From UBA7328 sp036479115 (GTDB taxonomy: Bacteria > Bacteroidota > Bacteroidia > Chitinophagales > Saprospiraceae), in the NCBI GenBank assembly GCA_036479115.1, contig JAZGFD010000332.1:1-10596 (forward strand): a DNA stretch of 10,596 bases, read 5' to 3'. Below are positions 1-7,413 of the stretch, piece after piece; within the stretch, counting starts at the first letter, position 1, and every line of letters starts with the position of its first letter. The notes beneath the pieces were generated by a model, which saw nothing but the letters and a program-made list of their open reading frames with translations, was not told where the DNA came from and did not search any database. Both the position numbers and the translations under genes were made by a program.

Positions 1-261
1 TTAGGACTTTTATTGTTGTCTGTTTTTGCAGGGAATTCACGTCAGCACAAAATTGAGAATATTAACTTTGCCATTGTTTTTGGTGGAGATCAATCGCTCT
101 ATCAAGGGCCAGATATCGTAAGTGACAAGATTAAGGAGGTGACAGGAGGTATAAAAGTTAAAATCCTTGACTATTCTCAAGAATGGTATAAAGTAGCTAC
201 TATGGATAGTGAACAAGGATGGATAAAAAAAGCTAATGTCAAATTGCTGCAATTAGAATAA
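1..261 (+). CDS. C-terminal fragment of an SH3-domain membrane protein, probably BatE-like (5' end outside window)
   Basis: The frame is open to the first base of the window, so this is the 3' end of a longer gene; the TTG at 13 is inside the gene, not its start. The 86 visible residues begin with a hydrophobic run (LGLLLLSVFAG), which looks like the end of a transmembrane helix. A bacterial SH3-like fold follows (residues about 23-84), with the typical pattern 'LYQGPD...GIKVKILD...WYKVATMDSEQGWIKKANVKLL'. In Bacteroidota this layout, a membrane helix followed by a terminal SH3 domain, is characteristic of BatE, the TPR/SH3 protein of the Bat aerotolerance operon. That assignment is inferred from the tail alone; the TPR repeats and bat neighbours would lie upstream. 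Another TPR/SH3 envelope protein is possible. The gene converges on the minus-strand methyltransferase with 7 bp between stop codons. Confidence 0.75.
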   Translation, partial: LGLLLLSVFAGNSRQHKIENINFAIVFGGDQSLYQGPDIVSDKIKEVTGGIKVKILDYSQEWYKVATMDSEQGWIKKANVKLLQLE

Positions 262-268
262 GTAGCAC

Positions 269-955
269 TTATGTGCCAATTAAAAAAACAGTAGGACGTT
301 TATGAAACACTTGCCATTCAAAACCTTTCCAGCTTTTTACAGCTTGAGTTTTTATGTATTGGGTCGGGCTATTGATATCACAAGCAATACACAATTTTAG
401 ATTTGGTGAGAGTGATTTCATGCAGTTTTCTAAGATGAATGCATTTCTATATGGAGCCTCCATAAATATTTGTGTCTGTCTACCTTTGACAGCAAGAAGT
501 TCTAATGCTTTTAATTTTTTATGCAATTCGTTTACTTTGTTGGGTAAGTAACCATTAAAAGCAAAGTTTTGACCATTAAGGCCAGAAGAAATTAATGCCA
601 ATAATATTGAAGATGGTCCTACCAATGGCACAACATCATACTTTTTGTCATGTGCATATCTAACGGCAAGACTGCCAGGGTCGGCAATTCCAGGACATCC
701 AGCCTCACTGAATACACCAATATTTTTTCCGTCAGATAGATGATTTAAAAAATCATGAAGACCTTGAATTGGATTATTTTTTTCTAGTTCAAAAATATGC
801 AATTCGTGAATTGGTGTTGGATGACCAAGTGCGCTTAAAAACCTTCTCGTTGTTCGAGCACGCTCCACAACAAAATAATGTGTCTTGAAAATAATATCTT
901 TGGTGTATTCATTCAATACTCCATTATTGCCCTCTGCAATAGGACACGGCATCAT
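269..955 (-). CDS. RsmI-like SAM-dependent methyltransferase (tetrapyrrole methylase fold)
   Basis: A 228-residue protein of the tetrapyrrole/corrin methylase superfamily, closest to RsmI, which 2'-O-methylates cytidine 1402 of 16S rRNA. Visible motifs are SEAGCPGIADPG (residues 83-94, the RsmI 'SDAGTPxIxDPG' loop), VPLVGPSS (109-116), SGLNGQNFAFNGYLP (124-138) and FMEAPYRN (164-171). It lacks the extra C-terminal region of full-length RsmI, as in a short Bacteroidota paralogue group, so the exact rRNA target is uncertain. The start is doubtful. ATG at 955 is the first usual start codon, but the frame stays open upstream and encodes I-K-G-K-L-Y directly before MMPCPI. That completes the 'LYxxPxPIG' first strand conserved in the family, so translation may begin at the ATC at 971-973. 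The gene lies 55 bp after the response-regulator gene on the same strand, probably co-transcribed. It is most likely a cytoplasmic rRNA-modifying enzyme. Confidence 0.85.
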   Translation of the reverse strand: MMPCPIAEGNNGVLNEYTKDIIFKTHYFVVERARTTRRFLSALGHPTPIHELHIFELEKNNPIQGLHDFLNHLSDGKNIGVFSEAGCPGIADPGSLAVRYAHDKKYDVVPLVGPSSILLALISSGLNGQNFAFNGYLPNKVNELHKKLKALELLAVKGRQTQIFMEAPYRNAFILENCMKSLSPNLKLCIACDINSPTQYIKTQAVKSWKGFEWQVFHKRPTVFLIGT

Positions 956-1010
956 ATATAGTTTTCCTTTGATAGTTTTTTTTGGTTGGATTAGTTTTTA
1001 GAATGCAAGA

Positions 1011-1724
1011 TTAATCATCTACTTCGCTTTTAAGTAGTAATCTAAAGCCACTACCATGAATGTTAACAATTTCTATATCATTGTCGGCAGCAAGATATTT
1101 TCTTAGTTTAGTAACAAATACATCCATACTTCTTGCCGTAAAGTAATTATCCTCACCCCATATTTTTTTAAGGGCTTCTGATCTTGGAAGTACATTATTT
1201 CTATTCATACAGAACATTCTTAGTAAATGTGCTTCCTTGGGAGAGAGTTTTTCTTTAGATGTTTCTGCTCCAGAATAAGTAAGTATTCTTAAAGGATAAT
1301 TGAAATGGTATTTTCCAATTTCAAATTCTGTTATTTCTTCTTTCGGATCAGGAGTTTTTTGTGATCGTTTGATTACTGCCATTACTCTATATAGCAGTTC
1401 TTCAGAATTAAAAGGCTTGGTAATATAATCGTCCCCTCCTATTTTAAAACCTTCTAAAACATCCTCCTTAAGCGTCTTTGCAGTCAAAAATATAATTGGG
1501 ATTTCAGTATCTATTTCTCTTATGTCTCTAGCTAATGAAAAACCATCTTTTTTTGGCATCATCACATCTGTAATCACCAAATCAAAAGTTGCCTTTTTAA
1601 ATTCTTTCAACCCAAGTTCTCCATCTATAGCAAGTGTCACATCATAGTCATGCATCTCGAGATATGACCTCAAGACATCACCAAAATTTTGATCATCTTC
1701 TACTAATAATATTTTATTTTCCAT
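1011..1724 (-). CDS. OmpR/PhoB-class response regulator (RprY-like)
   Basis: A 237-residue DNA-binding response regulator. The receiver domain (residues about 3-118) has the acidic pair D10-D11, phospho-acceptor D53 in 'VITDVMMPKKDG', switch residue T81 in 'IFLTAK', aromatic Y100 and invariant K103 in 'DDYITKPF'. The C-terminal winged helix-turn-helix (about 135-233) ends with the recognition helix and wing pattern 'RSMDVFVTKLRKYL...IVNIHGSGFRLL'. Both domains look intact and the length is normal for the family. It follows the histidine kinase gene by 63 bp, so the two form a cognate pair that probably phosphotransfers from H270 of the kinase to D53 here. Overall resemblance is to the RprX/RprY pair of Bacteroides. 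The target genes cannot be read from this window. Start is the ATG at 1724. Confidence 0.93.
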   Translation of the reverse strand: MENKILLVEDDQNFGDVLRSYLEMHDYDVTLAIDGELGLKEFKKATFDLVITDVMMPKKDGFSLARDIREIDTEIPIIFLTAKTLKEDVLEGFKIGGDDYITKPFNSEELLYRVMAVIKRSQKTPDPKEEITEFEIGKYHFNYPLRILTYSGAETSKEKLSPKEAHLLRMFCMNRNNVLPRSEALKKIWGEDNYFTARSMDVFVTKLRKYLAADNDIEIVNIHGSGFRLLLKSEVDD

Positions 1725-1787
1725 ATGTTTTATCGTTATTGCTGCAATTTATAAAAATAAGTCATGTTTACAAAAAAAAAAACTAAC

Positions 1788-3248
1788 TCAAAGGCCAAAA
1801 GGTAAGGAAATAGAAAAAGTACTGCCTTTTGATTTTTCGCTTTTTACTGATATTGTACCATTGTGAGCTTCTACCAATGCCTTTACATAGCTTAGCCCAA
1901 GTCCAAAACCTTTCACATTGTGTATATTACCCGTATGTACACGATAGAATTTTTCAAAAATGTTTTTTACTTGATCTTTTGACATTCCTAACCCTTTATC
2001 AGTAATGTCAATTATTATTCCATTTTTATTGTTTATTGTTGCTATCGTTATATCTAATGTGTCTGGAGAATACTTCTCAGCATTATCTAACAAATTGTGA
2101 ACTATATTACTAATGTGAGTCCTATCTGCTTTGATAATGTGTTTTTCTGCATTCAAATTTTTAGTAAGTTGTCCATCTCGTTTTTCAATTTTTAAAGATG
2201 CATGATCAACCGCTTCTGTAATTATTTGGTGAATATCAATATCAGTCAATTTTAGTTGTATTGTTTTTTTATCCAACATTGCCATTTGCAATACTTTCTC
2301 TACCTGACTAAGCATTCTTTTGTTTTCTTGCTTAATGATATTTGTAAACCGCATTACTTTTTCTTGACTACCAAGTATCTTAGGACTTCCAATTGAGTCA
2401 GCTGCTAAAGATATTGTAGCTATTGGCGTTTTAAACTCATGTGTCATATTATTAATAAAGTCGGTTTTCATTTCTGAAATCTGTTTTTGACGCTGTACGA
2501 CATATATAGTATACCCAAAAGCAAATAATACCAAACCAGTAAATAATAGACTTAGGATTAATGAATTCATGACACTACTCCAGAGCCATCTATCTTTGTC
2601 CGGAAAATATATCTTGAGATATCCAGGTACTTTATTATTATTGTCGCCGATATTTGAAGGGGAATTAAATAGTGAAATCTGATAATTACTATTAAAAAGA
2701 GCATTACCTGTCATAGCATGACTTTTATTCTGAGTAGAACCTATTTGAGCTAAAAAATGACCATTCATTATTATGAAACTCTCTGACTTATTAGAATATA
2801 CTCCATAATCGTATTTTAGATCTATTCCCTGTTGTTCTATTTCATGCTTTATATAGGAGGCAAGATGATTTTTATTTATTCTTTCCAAAAAAGCATAAGG
2901 ATTAATAAGCATTTCTGTACTAGAAATTTCAAAATTATATTGCGTTTTTTCTTTTTTGTTTTTAGCACTATTTAGAATGCTTTTGTAAGTATTGATCTGA
3001 TTAAACAAAAATCTTTTTTTTGTTTTTCCTTTTTGATACTCACGATATTTTCGCATCACAATATCTGTCTTGTGTGCATCTTCCAATAATCTCTCTTTAA
3101 CAATTGCTAACGCTATACTTACTTTGTCATCAAAGTTTTTTTCATCTTGTTGGACAGAAGATTTAAACCACATAAGTTGGATCACGCCAATACCTATCAT
3201 AGATATTGCCATAATGATAATCATCAACCACATTATGTTTTTCTTCAT
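1788..3248 (-). CDS. Membrane sensor histidine kinase (RprX-like), partner of the downstream regulator
   Basis: A 486-residue inner-membrane sensor kinase. TM1 spans about residues 5-27. A periplasmic region of roughly 195 residues (28-222) follows, then TM2 (about 223-250) and, with no evident HAMP domain, a short linker into the HisKA domain. The H-box 'NNMTHEFKTPIATI' carries the phospho-acceptor H270. The HATPase_c domain shows the N-box 'NIVHNLLDNAEKYS' (N385, N389), G1 box 'DKGLGM' (D417), F-box 'FEKFYRV' and G2 box 'GFGLGLSYV' (447-455), so all catalytic boxes are present. I do not recognise the periplasmic segment as PAS, Cache or another named sensor; it is Lys/Asn-rich, with a likely alpha-helical first third. 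The gene lies 71 bp after the nfu-type gene and 63 bp before the regulator, all on one strand. Its signal is unknown. Confidence 0.92.
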   Translation of the reverse strand: MKKNIMWLMIIIMAISMIGIGVIQLMWFKSSVQQDEKNFDDKVSIALAIVKERLLEDAHKTDIVMRKYREYQKGKTKKRFLFNQINTYKSILNSAKNKKEKTQYNFEISSTEMLINPYAFLERINKNHLASYIKHEIEQQGIDLKYDYGVYSNKSESFIIMNGHFLAQIGSTQNKSHAMTGNALFNSNYQISLFNSPSNIGDNNNKVPGYLKIYFPDKDRWLWSSVMNSLILSLLFTGLVLFAFGYTIYVVQRQKQISEMKTDFINNMTHEFKTPIATISLAADSIGSPKILGSQEKVMRFTNIIKQENKRMLSQVEKVLQMAMLDKKTIQLKLTDIDIHQIITEAVDHASLKIEKRDGQLTKNLNAEKHIIKADRTHISNIVHNLLDNAEKYSPDTLDITIATINNKNGIIIDITDKGLGMSKDQVKNIFEKFYRVHTGNIHNVKGFGLGLSYVKALVEAHNGTISVKSEKSKGSTFSISLPFGL

Positions 3249-3319
3249 GTGTTTTTATACCTTCAGTAATTATATAGACTCAAGAATTAGAGCATATTTT
3301 TTTTAGTGTTTTTGTTGAG

Positions 3320-3931
3320 TTACTCCATTTCAGAAACAACTTCTTTTACTTCAGGAATCATTCTTTTAAGCATACCTTCAATTCCAGATTTTAGTGTTAC
3401 TGATGCCGAAGGACATCCACTACAAGCACCTTGCATGATCACTGTAACCACACCATTTTTAAAAGATTTAAATTCTATATTTCCTCCATCCATTTCTACG
3501 GCTGGCTTGACATGAGCATCTATCAATTCTTTAATCTTTACCACTAATTCTTTTTCATCCCCAGTATATTCATATGAATCTCCTTTCTCTGCTTCGATTT
3601 TTTCCATCTCTGCTTCAAAACCTTCATTTATTATTACACCACCTTCTTCGATATATGTTTTAATAAAGTTTTTGGTATGCAACATAACATCATCCCATAA
3701 GAAATTAAATTCTTTTGTAAGTGTTATATAATTTCTATTTATATATACTCCTTTTACATAAGGCAATTCAAATAGAGCAGTCGCAAGTGGAGACCATTGA
3801 TTTGCCAGTTCTTTATTTCTAAAGTCTGCGGTAAGATTAGACAGCATACGATTAGTTACAAATTTTAAAGTTTCTGGATTAGGTGTCTGCTCTGTGTACA
3901 ACATTACTGGGCTCTTAGTAGTAGTGCTCAT
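3320..3931 (-). CDS. Nfu/NifU-type iron-sulfur cluster scaffold or carrier protein
   Basis: A 203-residue two-domain Nfu protein. The N-terminal Nfu_N domain (residues about 10-100) opens with 'LYTEQTPNPETLKFVTNRML', the family hallmark. The C-terminal NifU-like domain (about 128-200) contains 'IDAHVKPAVEMDGGNIEF' and 'GACSGCPSA', whose C170 and C173 form the CxxC that holds a 4Fe-4S cluster between two subunits. Such proteins deliver Fe-S clusters to client enzymes in the cytosol. The frame can be extended to a TTG at 3958, but ATG at 3931 fits the family N-terminus and sits about 40 bases behind a good promoter box, so I use it. This is the first gene of the minus-strand block and is divergent from the VanY-like gene. 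All key residues are present. Confidence 0.92.
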   Translation of the reverse strand: MSTTTKSPVMLYTEQTPNPETLKFVTNRMLSNLTADFRNKELANQWSPLATALFELPYVKGVYINRNYITLTKEFNFLWDDVMLHTKNFIKTYIEEGGVIINEGFEAEMEKIEAEKGDSYEYTGDEKELVVKIKELIDAHVKPAVEMDGGNIEFKSFKNGVVTVIMQGACSGCPSASVTLKSGIEGMLKRMIPEVKEVVSEME

Positions 3932-3970
3932 ATTTAATAATAATTTTGGTGTATTCAATTAATTAGATTA

Positions 3971-3978
3971 CAAATATA
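3971..3978 (-). promoter_or_regulatory. Candidate Bacteroidota sigma-A promoter -7 box for the nfu-type gene
   Basis: On the minus strand this reads TATATTTG, an exact match to the Bacteroidota -7 consensus TAnnTTTG. A TTTC about 16 bases upstream is a weak -33 candidate, and the spacing is slightly short. It would give a 5' leader of roughly 30-35 bases before the ATG at 3931. No similarly clean box is seen ahead of the three downstream genes on this strand, so it may drive the whole block. Confidence 0.55.
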
Positions 3979-4060
3979 ACATTCTTTTGGTATAGAAAGT
4001 TCTATATTCGTTGATGATATATGTTGTTAATATTTCCTGTTTCTTTAAAATCTCTTTTTT

Positions 4061-4873
4061 ATGTCAAATTACTCACTTGCATTATTTGTTATTTGCATTT
4101 TATTTATGTGTTGTAGGGAAGTTAAAAACGATAATGTAATTTCTGCGAAAAATAAAAAAATCGCTCAAGCAACTATAAAAAAAAGTATAATTCCAGCCAT
4201 GAAAAACTTAGATATTGACTATTGTATGGGAAAATTCTCTCCTTCTGAAAATAAAAATTTTAGTCTTGTAGATCCTCAATATGCTGACAGAACAGGCCTT
4301 TATATGCATACAAAAGCATATCAATCTTTTATAAAAATGTATAACCATGCTCTAAAAGATGGAATCAAACTGGTAATAAAATCCGCAACAAGAAATTTTG
4401 ATTATCAAAAGGGAATTTGGGAAAGAAAATATACAGGCACTACTGTATTGTCTGATGGTACTAATGTTGGTATAGACATCAAAGAACCAAAAGCTAAAGC
4501 ACTAAAAATTCTTGAGTATAGTTCTATGCCAGGTACTTCTCGTCATCACTGGGGGACTGATATAGATCTTAATGCTTTTACTAATAATTATTTTGAAAAT
4601 GGCAAAGGTTTAATAGTATATAATTGGCTCGAATGTCATGCTATAGAATATGGATTTTGTCAACCATATACTCCAAAAGGGAAGAAAAGACCTCATGGAT
4701 ACAACGAAGAAAAATGGCATTGGTCTTATCTTCCATTGAGTGTCGAAATATTGGACTTTGCCAAACAACATTTAAATAATAAAATGATAAAGGGATTTAA
4801 GGGGGATCAGACTACTGAGCAAATAGATGTAGTAAATAAATACATTTTAGGTGTAAATAAAGAATGTAAATAA
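4061..4873 (+). CDS. VanY-type D-alanyl-D-alanine carboxypeptidase / M15 peptidoglycan peptidase, exported
   Basis: A 270-residue zinc peptidase of the M15B (VanY/LdcB) family that trims the peptide stems of peptidoglycan. Zinc and catalytic signatures are 'SRHHWGTDID' (160-169; H162 and D169 fit the HxxGxxxD zinc motif) and 'EKWHW' (217-221; catalytic E217, zinc ligand H220). The substrate-site segment 'KSATRNFDYQKGIWE' (107-121) matches the 'SxxRxxxxQ' region. The N-terminus is a hydrophobic stretch (residues 6-18) ending in a Cys pair. This suggests export, perhaps as a lipoprotein, but M16 before C17 is a poor lipobox and the usual basic residues are absent. A stop codon just upstream in frame (4046-4048) makes ATG 4061 the only start. 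Whether it is a D,D- or L,D-carboxypeptidase cannot be told from motifs. It may share a transcript with the GCS2-CBS gene 78 bp downstream. Confidence 0.88.
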   Translation: MSNYSLALFVICILFMCCREVKNDNVISAKNKKIAQATIKKSIIPAMKNLDIDYCMGKFSPSENKNFSLVDPQYADRTGLYMHTKAYQSFIKMYNHALKDGIKLVIKSATRNFDYQKGIWERKYTGTTVLSDGTNVGIDIKEPKAKALKILEYSSMPGTSRHHWGTDIDLNAFTNNYFENGKGLIVYNWLECHAIEYGFCQPYTPKGKKRPHGYNEEKWHWSYLPLSVEILDFAKQHLNNKMIKGFKGDQTTEQIDVVNKYILGVNKECK

Positions 4874-4884
4874 TAATAGGACTA

Positions 4885-4915
4885 TTGATTTCAATTACAA
4901 CATTGTATATATTTT
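4885..4915 (+). promoter_or_regulatory. Possible promoter ahead of the GCS2-CBS gene
   Basis: TTG at 4885-4887, a 20-base spacer and TATATTTT at 4908-4915 resemble the Bacteroidota promoter TTG-N19-21-TAnnTTTG with one mismatch, the final G. If used, the leader would be about 30 bases and the downstream gene would not depend on read-through from the VanY-like gene. The surrounding DNA is very AT-rich, so chance similarity is a real risk. Confidence 0.35.
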
Positions 4916-4951
4916 ACTATATTGAATCTTGAAAAATGAAAAATAACGAAC

Positions 4952-6871
4952 ATGGGTGAGCAAAGAGTATCAAAAGTAACGGATCAAAAGCAAATGCAGA
5001 AATTTGTAAAATCGCTCCTTACTGATGTTCAAGCTTTAGGATATATGCTTGATAATAACTGGTTTGAATCTGGGATTACAAGGATTGGTGCTGAGCAGGA
5101 AATGATAATAGTCAATAAAGATACTTATAAGCCAAGCTGTAATGCTATGGAAGCATTGGAGAAAATGAAAGAGTATGAATGGGTAGAAACAGAACTTGCA
5201 AAATTTAATTTAGAGACTAATCTTACACCTAGAGAATTAACAGGTGCTTGTTTTTCTGAGTTGCATGAAGAGAATTCTACCAAACTTGATAAGATTCAAG
5301 AAGTATTAGATACTATGGATACCAAGCTTGTCTTAACAGGGATTCTACCTACGTTGAGAAAATTTGATCTTGAATTAGAAAATTTGACCCCAAAGAAACG
5401 TTACAAAGCTCTAATGGAGGCTATCAATGAGGAACTTATGGGAAATACCTATGAATTGAGATTAACAGGAATTGATGAATTGTTGGTTTCTCATGACTCT
5501 CCTCTTCTTGAGGCTTGTAATACAAGTTTTCAAGTACATTTACAAGTTGATCCTGATGATTTTGTACATATGTATAATATAGCACAAGCTGTGACAGCGC
5601 CAGTGATGGCGATAGCAGCAAACTCTCCTATTGTATTTGGTCGTCGGCTTTGGCATGAGTCCAGAATTGCACTTTTTCAACAGTCTTTGGATACACGTAC
5701 ATCTCGAGATCATATGAGGGAACGTAGCCCAAGAGTAAGTTTTGGCAAACAATGGCTTAAAGAGTCAATAATGGAAATCTATAAAGAAGATATTGCAAGA
5801 TTTAGAGTGTTAATTAGCTCTGATGTCGAAGAAGATTCTTTGGATATGATAAAAAATAAAAAAGTGCCTAAACTTAGATCATTGCAGGTACACAATTCTA
5901 CCGTATATAGGTGGAATAGACCTTGCTATGGAATAAGTGACAATGGGAAACCTCATTTAAGAATAGAAAACAGAGTTATACCTTCAGGACCTACTGTTAT
6001 TGATGAAGTGGCCAATGCTTGTTTTTGGTTAGGTCTTACTATAGGAATGGCTGATGAAGTGAAAGATATACGTAATCACATGTCATTTGAAGATGCAAGG
6101 GATAATTTTGGAAAAGCAGCACGATTTGGAATAGATAGTAAGTTTACTTGGTTTAATGACGAGAAAATAACCTGTGTAGATTTGATAATTAATAAGTTGA
6201 TTCCTATTGCAATAAAAGGATTGCAAAAAAGAAAAGTCGATCAAAAGGATATAGATCTATACCTTGGAGTTATAAGAAAAAGAGCAGAAAATCATATGAA
6301 TGGCGCAAGATGGATGCTACGTTCTTATTCTGATTTAATAAAAAAAACAACGCGTGATGAAGCGCTAACTATCTTGACTGCAAGTATTATCCAGAATCAG
6401 AAAAGTAATAAACCTGGTCATGAATGGGAACTACCTAAACTTAAAGATTTAAAGGAATACAAACCGGCACACTTAACTGTTTCGGAATTTATGGTGACAG
6501 ATATATTTACGGTACAAAAAACGGATATTCTCGAACTTGCAGCAGAAATGATGGATTGGCAAAATGTAAATTATGCACCTGTAGAAGATAAAAATGGCAA
6601 TCTGGTAGGTTTGGTAACAGCAAAATTAATTTTAAAGCATTTGGTCAGAAATAAGAGAAGTAGAAAAACTTGTATTGTAGAAAATATTATGGTTGCAAGT
6701 CCTGTCACAATAGATATAAAAGCGACTATCTTGGAAGCTATGAAAATAATGAAGGACAATCAAGTAAGTTGTCTTCCTGTGATTAGTAATGGAGACTTGG
6801 CAGGAATAATAACTGAAAAAGATTTTTTAAGAATATCAAGTAGATTAATAGAACGATTGGAAAATAACTAA
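4952..6871 (+). CDS. Glutamate-cysteine-ligase-like (GCS2 superfamily) protein fused to a C-terminal CBS-domain pair
   Basis: A 639-residue cytoplasmic protein with no signal peptide. Residues about 35-480 look like a GCS2/glutamine-synthetase-fold carboxylate-amine ligase. Evidence is the metal-binding 'GAEQE' (46-50, the GxExE motif), 'NTSFQVHLQVDPDD' (190-203), 'ANSPIVFGRRLWHESR' (223-238) and 'HLRIENRVIPSGPT' (335-348). Residues about 508-566 and 575-632 are two CBS motifs ('VSEFMVTDIFTV...LVGLVTAKLI' and 'VENIMVASPVTID...LAGIITEKDFL'), which typically bind adenine nucleotides and would let energy state control the enzyme. The catalytic family joins glutamate or a similar carboxylate to an amine using ATP, but the substrate here is unknown and glutathione synthesis should not be assumed. 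No ATP-grasp partner is visible nearby. Start is ATG 4952; an overlapping ATG at 4936 gives only seven codons in another frame. Domain assignment is firm for CBS and good for GCS2. Confidence 0.85.
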   Translation: MGEQRVSKVTDQKQMQKFVKSLLTDVQALGYMLDNNWFESGITRIGAEQEMIIVNKDTYKPSCNAMEALEKMKEYEWVETELAKFNLETNLTPRELTGACFSELHEENSTKLDKIQEVLDTMDTKLVLTGILPTLRKFDLELENLTPKKRYKALMEAINEELMGNTYELRLTGIDELLVSHDSPLLEACNTSFQVHLQVDPDDFVHMYNIAQAVTAPVMAIAANSPIVFGRRLWHESRIALFQQSLDTRTSRDHMRERSPRVSFGKQWLKESIMEIYKEDIARFRVLISSDVEEDSLDMIKNKKVPKLRSLQVHNSTVYRWNRPCYGISDNGKPHLRIENRVIPSGPTVIDEVANACFWLGLTIGMADEVKDIRNHMSFEDARDNFGKAARFGIDSKFTWFNDEKITCVDLIINKLIPIAIKGLQKRKVDQKDIDLYLGVIRKRAENHMNGARWMLRSYSDLIKKTTRDEALTILTASIIQNQKSNKPGHEWELPKLKDLKEYKPAHLTVSEFMVTDIFTVQKTDILELAAEMMDWQNVNYAPVEDKNGNLVGLVTAKLILKHLVRNKRSRKTCIVENIMVASPVTIDIKATILEAMKIMKDNQVSCLPVISNGDLAGIITEKDFLRISSRLIERLENN

Positions 6872-6889
6872 ATTGATTGCACCAATAAT

Positions 6890-6897
6890 TATTTTTG
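6890..6897 (+). promoter_or_regulatory. Possible -7 promoter box ahead of the small membrane protein gene
   Basis: TATTTTTG fits TAnnTTTG exactly and lies 26 bases before the ATG at 6924. TTG triplets upstream (6873-6875, 6857-6859) are not at the preferred spacing, so this rests on one box in AT-rich DNA. Confidence 0.3.
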
Positions 6898-6923
6898 CAA
6901 CATCTAATAACTAAAACATCAAT

Positions 6924-7244
6924 ATGGCTTTTATAGGATTTGGCGGTAACGTAAAAAATAAAAAATTTGATTATATCCCTCAACACTATGATCCAGAATT
7001 AGAAAGGATAGAGAAGACTTATGCAAAGTATAATACGGGAAATCTGTCGGATGCCGAAGCAGTAAAAATGAGAATACAAAGTGGTCTTCGGTCAAAAGCT
7101 CGTGGCAACAAAGAAGTGAAAAAGAAAATGGTGCGTGCGGCTAATTTGAGGCTGATTTTAATTGTTGTGTTGTTGATTATACTTTGCTACTACGTATTGC
7201 AATCAAACGGATTTGAAAAAATGATAAATTCATTATTAACATAA
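6924..7244 (+). CDS. Small single-pass membrane protein of unknown function
   Basis: A 106-residue protein with no recognised enzymatic domain. The N-terminal part contains 'NKKFDYIPQHYDPELE' (12-27), then a charged, Lys/Arg-rich middle (residues 45-76). One transmembrane helix follows at about 75-93 ('LRLILIVVLLIILCYYVLQ') with a short tail. The basic residues before the helix predict the N-terminus in the cytoplasm. The 'NKKFxYxPxxYD' opening and terminal helix recall a small Bacteroidota membrane family sometimes mis-annotated as riboflavin synthase beta subunit; there is no sign of that enzyme here. The similarity is from memory and should be treated as tentative. The gene is 52 bp downstream of the GCS2-CBS gene, with similar base composition to its neighbours. 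Start ATG 6924 is the only sensible choice. Confidence 0.7.
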   Translation: MAFIGFGGNVKNKKFDYIPQHYDPELERIEKTYAKYNTGNLSDAEAVKMRIQSGLRSKARGNKEVKKKMVRAANLRLILIVVLLIILCYYVLQSNGFEKMINSLLT

Positions 7245-7282
7245 TCATTTATACACATCTCTATTGGAGTTTTTCGTCGACA

Positions 7283-7315
7283 TTGTTATAGCAAAATCAT
7301 AAGAATGTATATTTG
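7283..7315 (+). promoter_or_regulatory. Candidate Bacteroidota promoter for the Omp28-like gene
   Basis: TATATTTG at 7308-7315 is an exact TAnnTTTG -7 box, the same octamer as the one ahead of the nfu-type gene. A TTG at 7283-7285 lies 22 bases upstream as a -33 element, slightly longer than the usual spacing. It would give a leader of roughly 90 bases before the ATG at 7414. The 169-bp gap (7245-7413) holds no other clear element. Confidence 0.5.
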
Positions 7316-7413
7316 TCGGCTAAAATTACATTAAGCTATGGTATGTTATTAGTATTTTGAATTAAATGAGTACATTTAGCTTATTCTATTCAAACTAACT
7401 AATAAAAATTATT

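Noticed and set aside
262..280. Small inverted repeat GCAC-TTAT-GTGC between the convergent SH3 and methyltransferase genes, as a shared terminator.
   Set aside because: The perfect stem is only 4 bp, there is no T-run on the plus side, and only a weak one on the minus side.
3932..3958. Longer start (TTG at 3958) for the nfu-type protein.
   Set aside because: The extra residues do not match the family, and ATG 3931 directly precedes the conserved region.
4003..4010. TATATTCG as a promoter box for the VanY-like gene.
   Set aside because: It has one mismatch to TAnnTTTG, and the nearest TTTG (3986-3989) is only 13 bases away, too close for a -33 element.
4936..4959. Seven-codon reading frame overlapping the start of the GCS2-CBS gene, as a leader peptide.
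   Set aside because: It is very short, in AT-rich DNA, with no attenuator hairpin or codon bias to support it.
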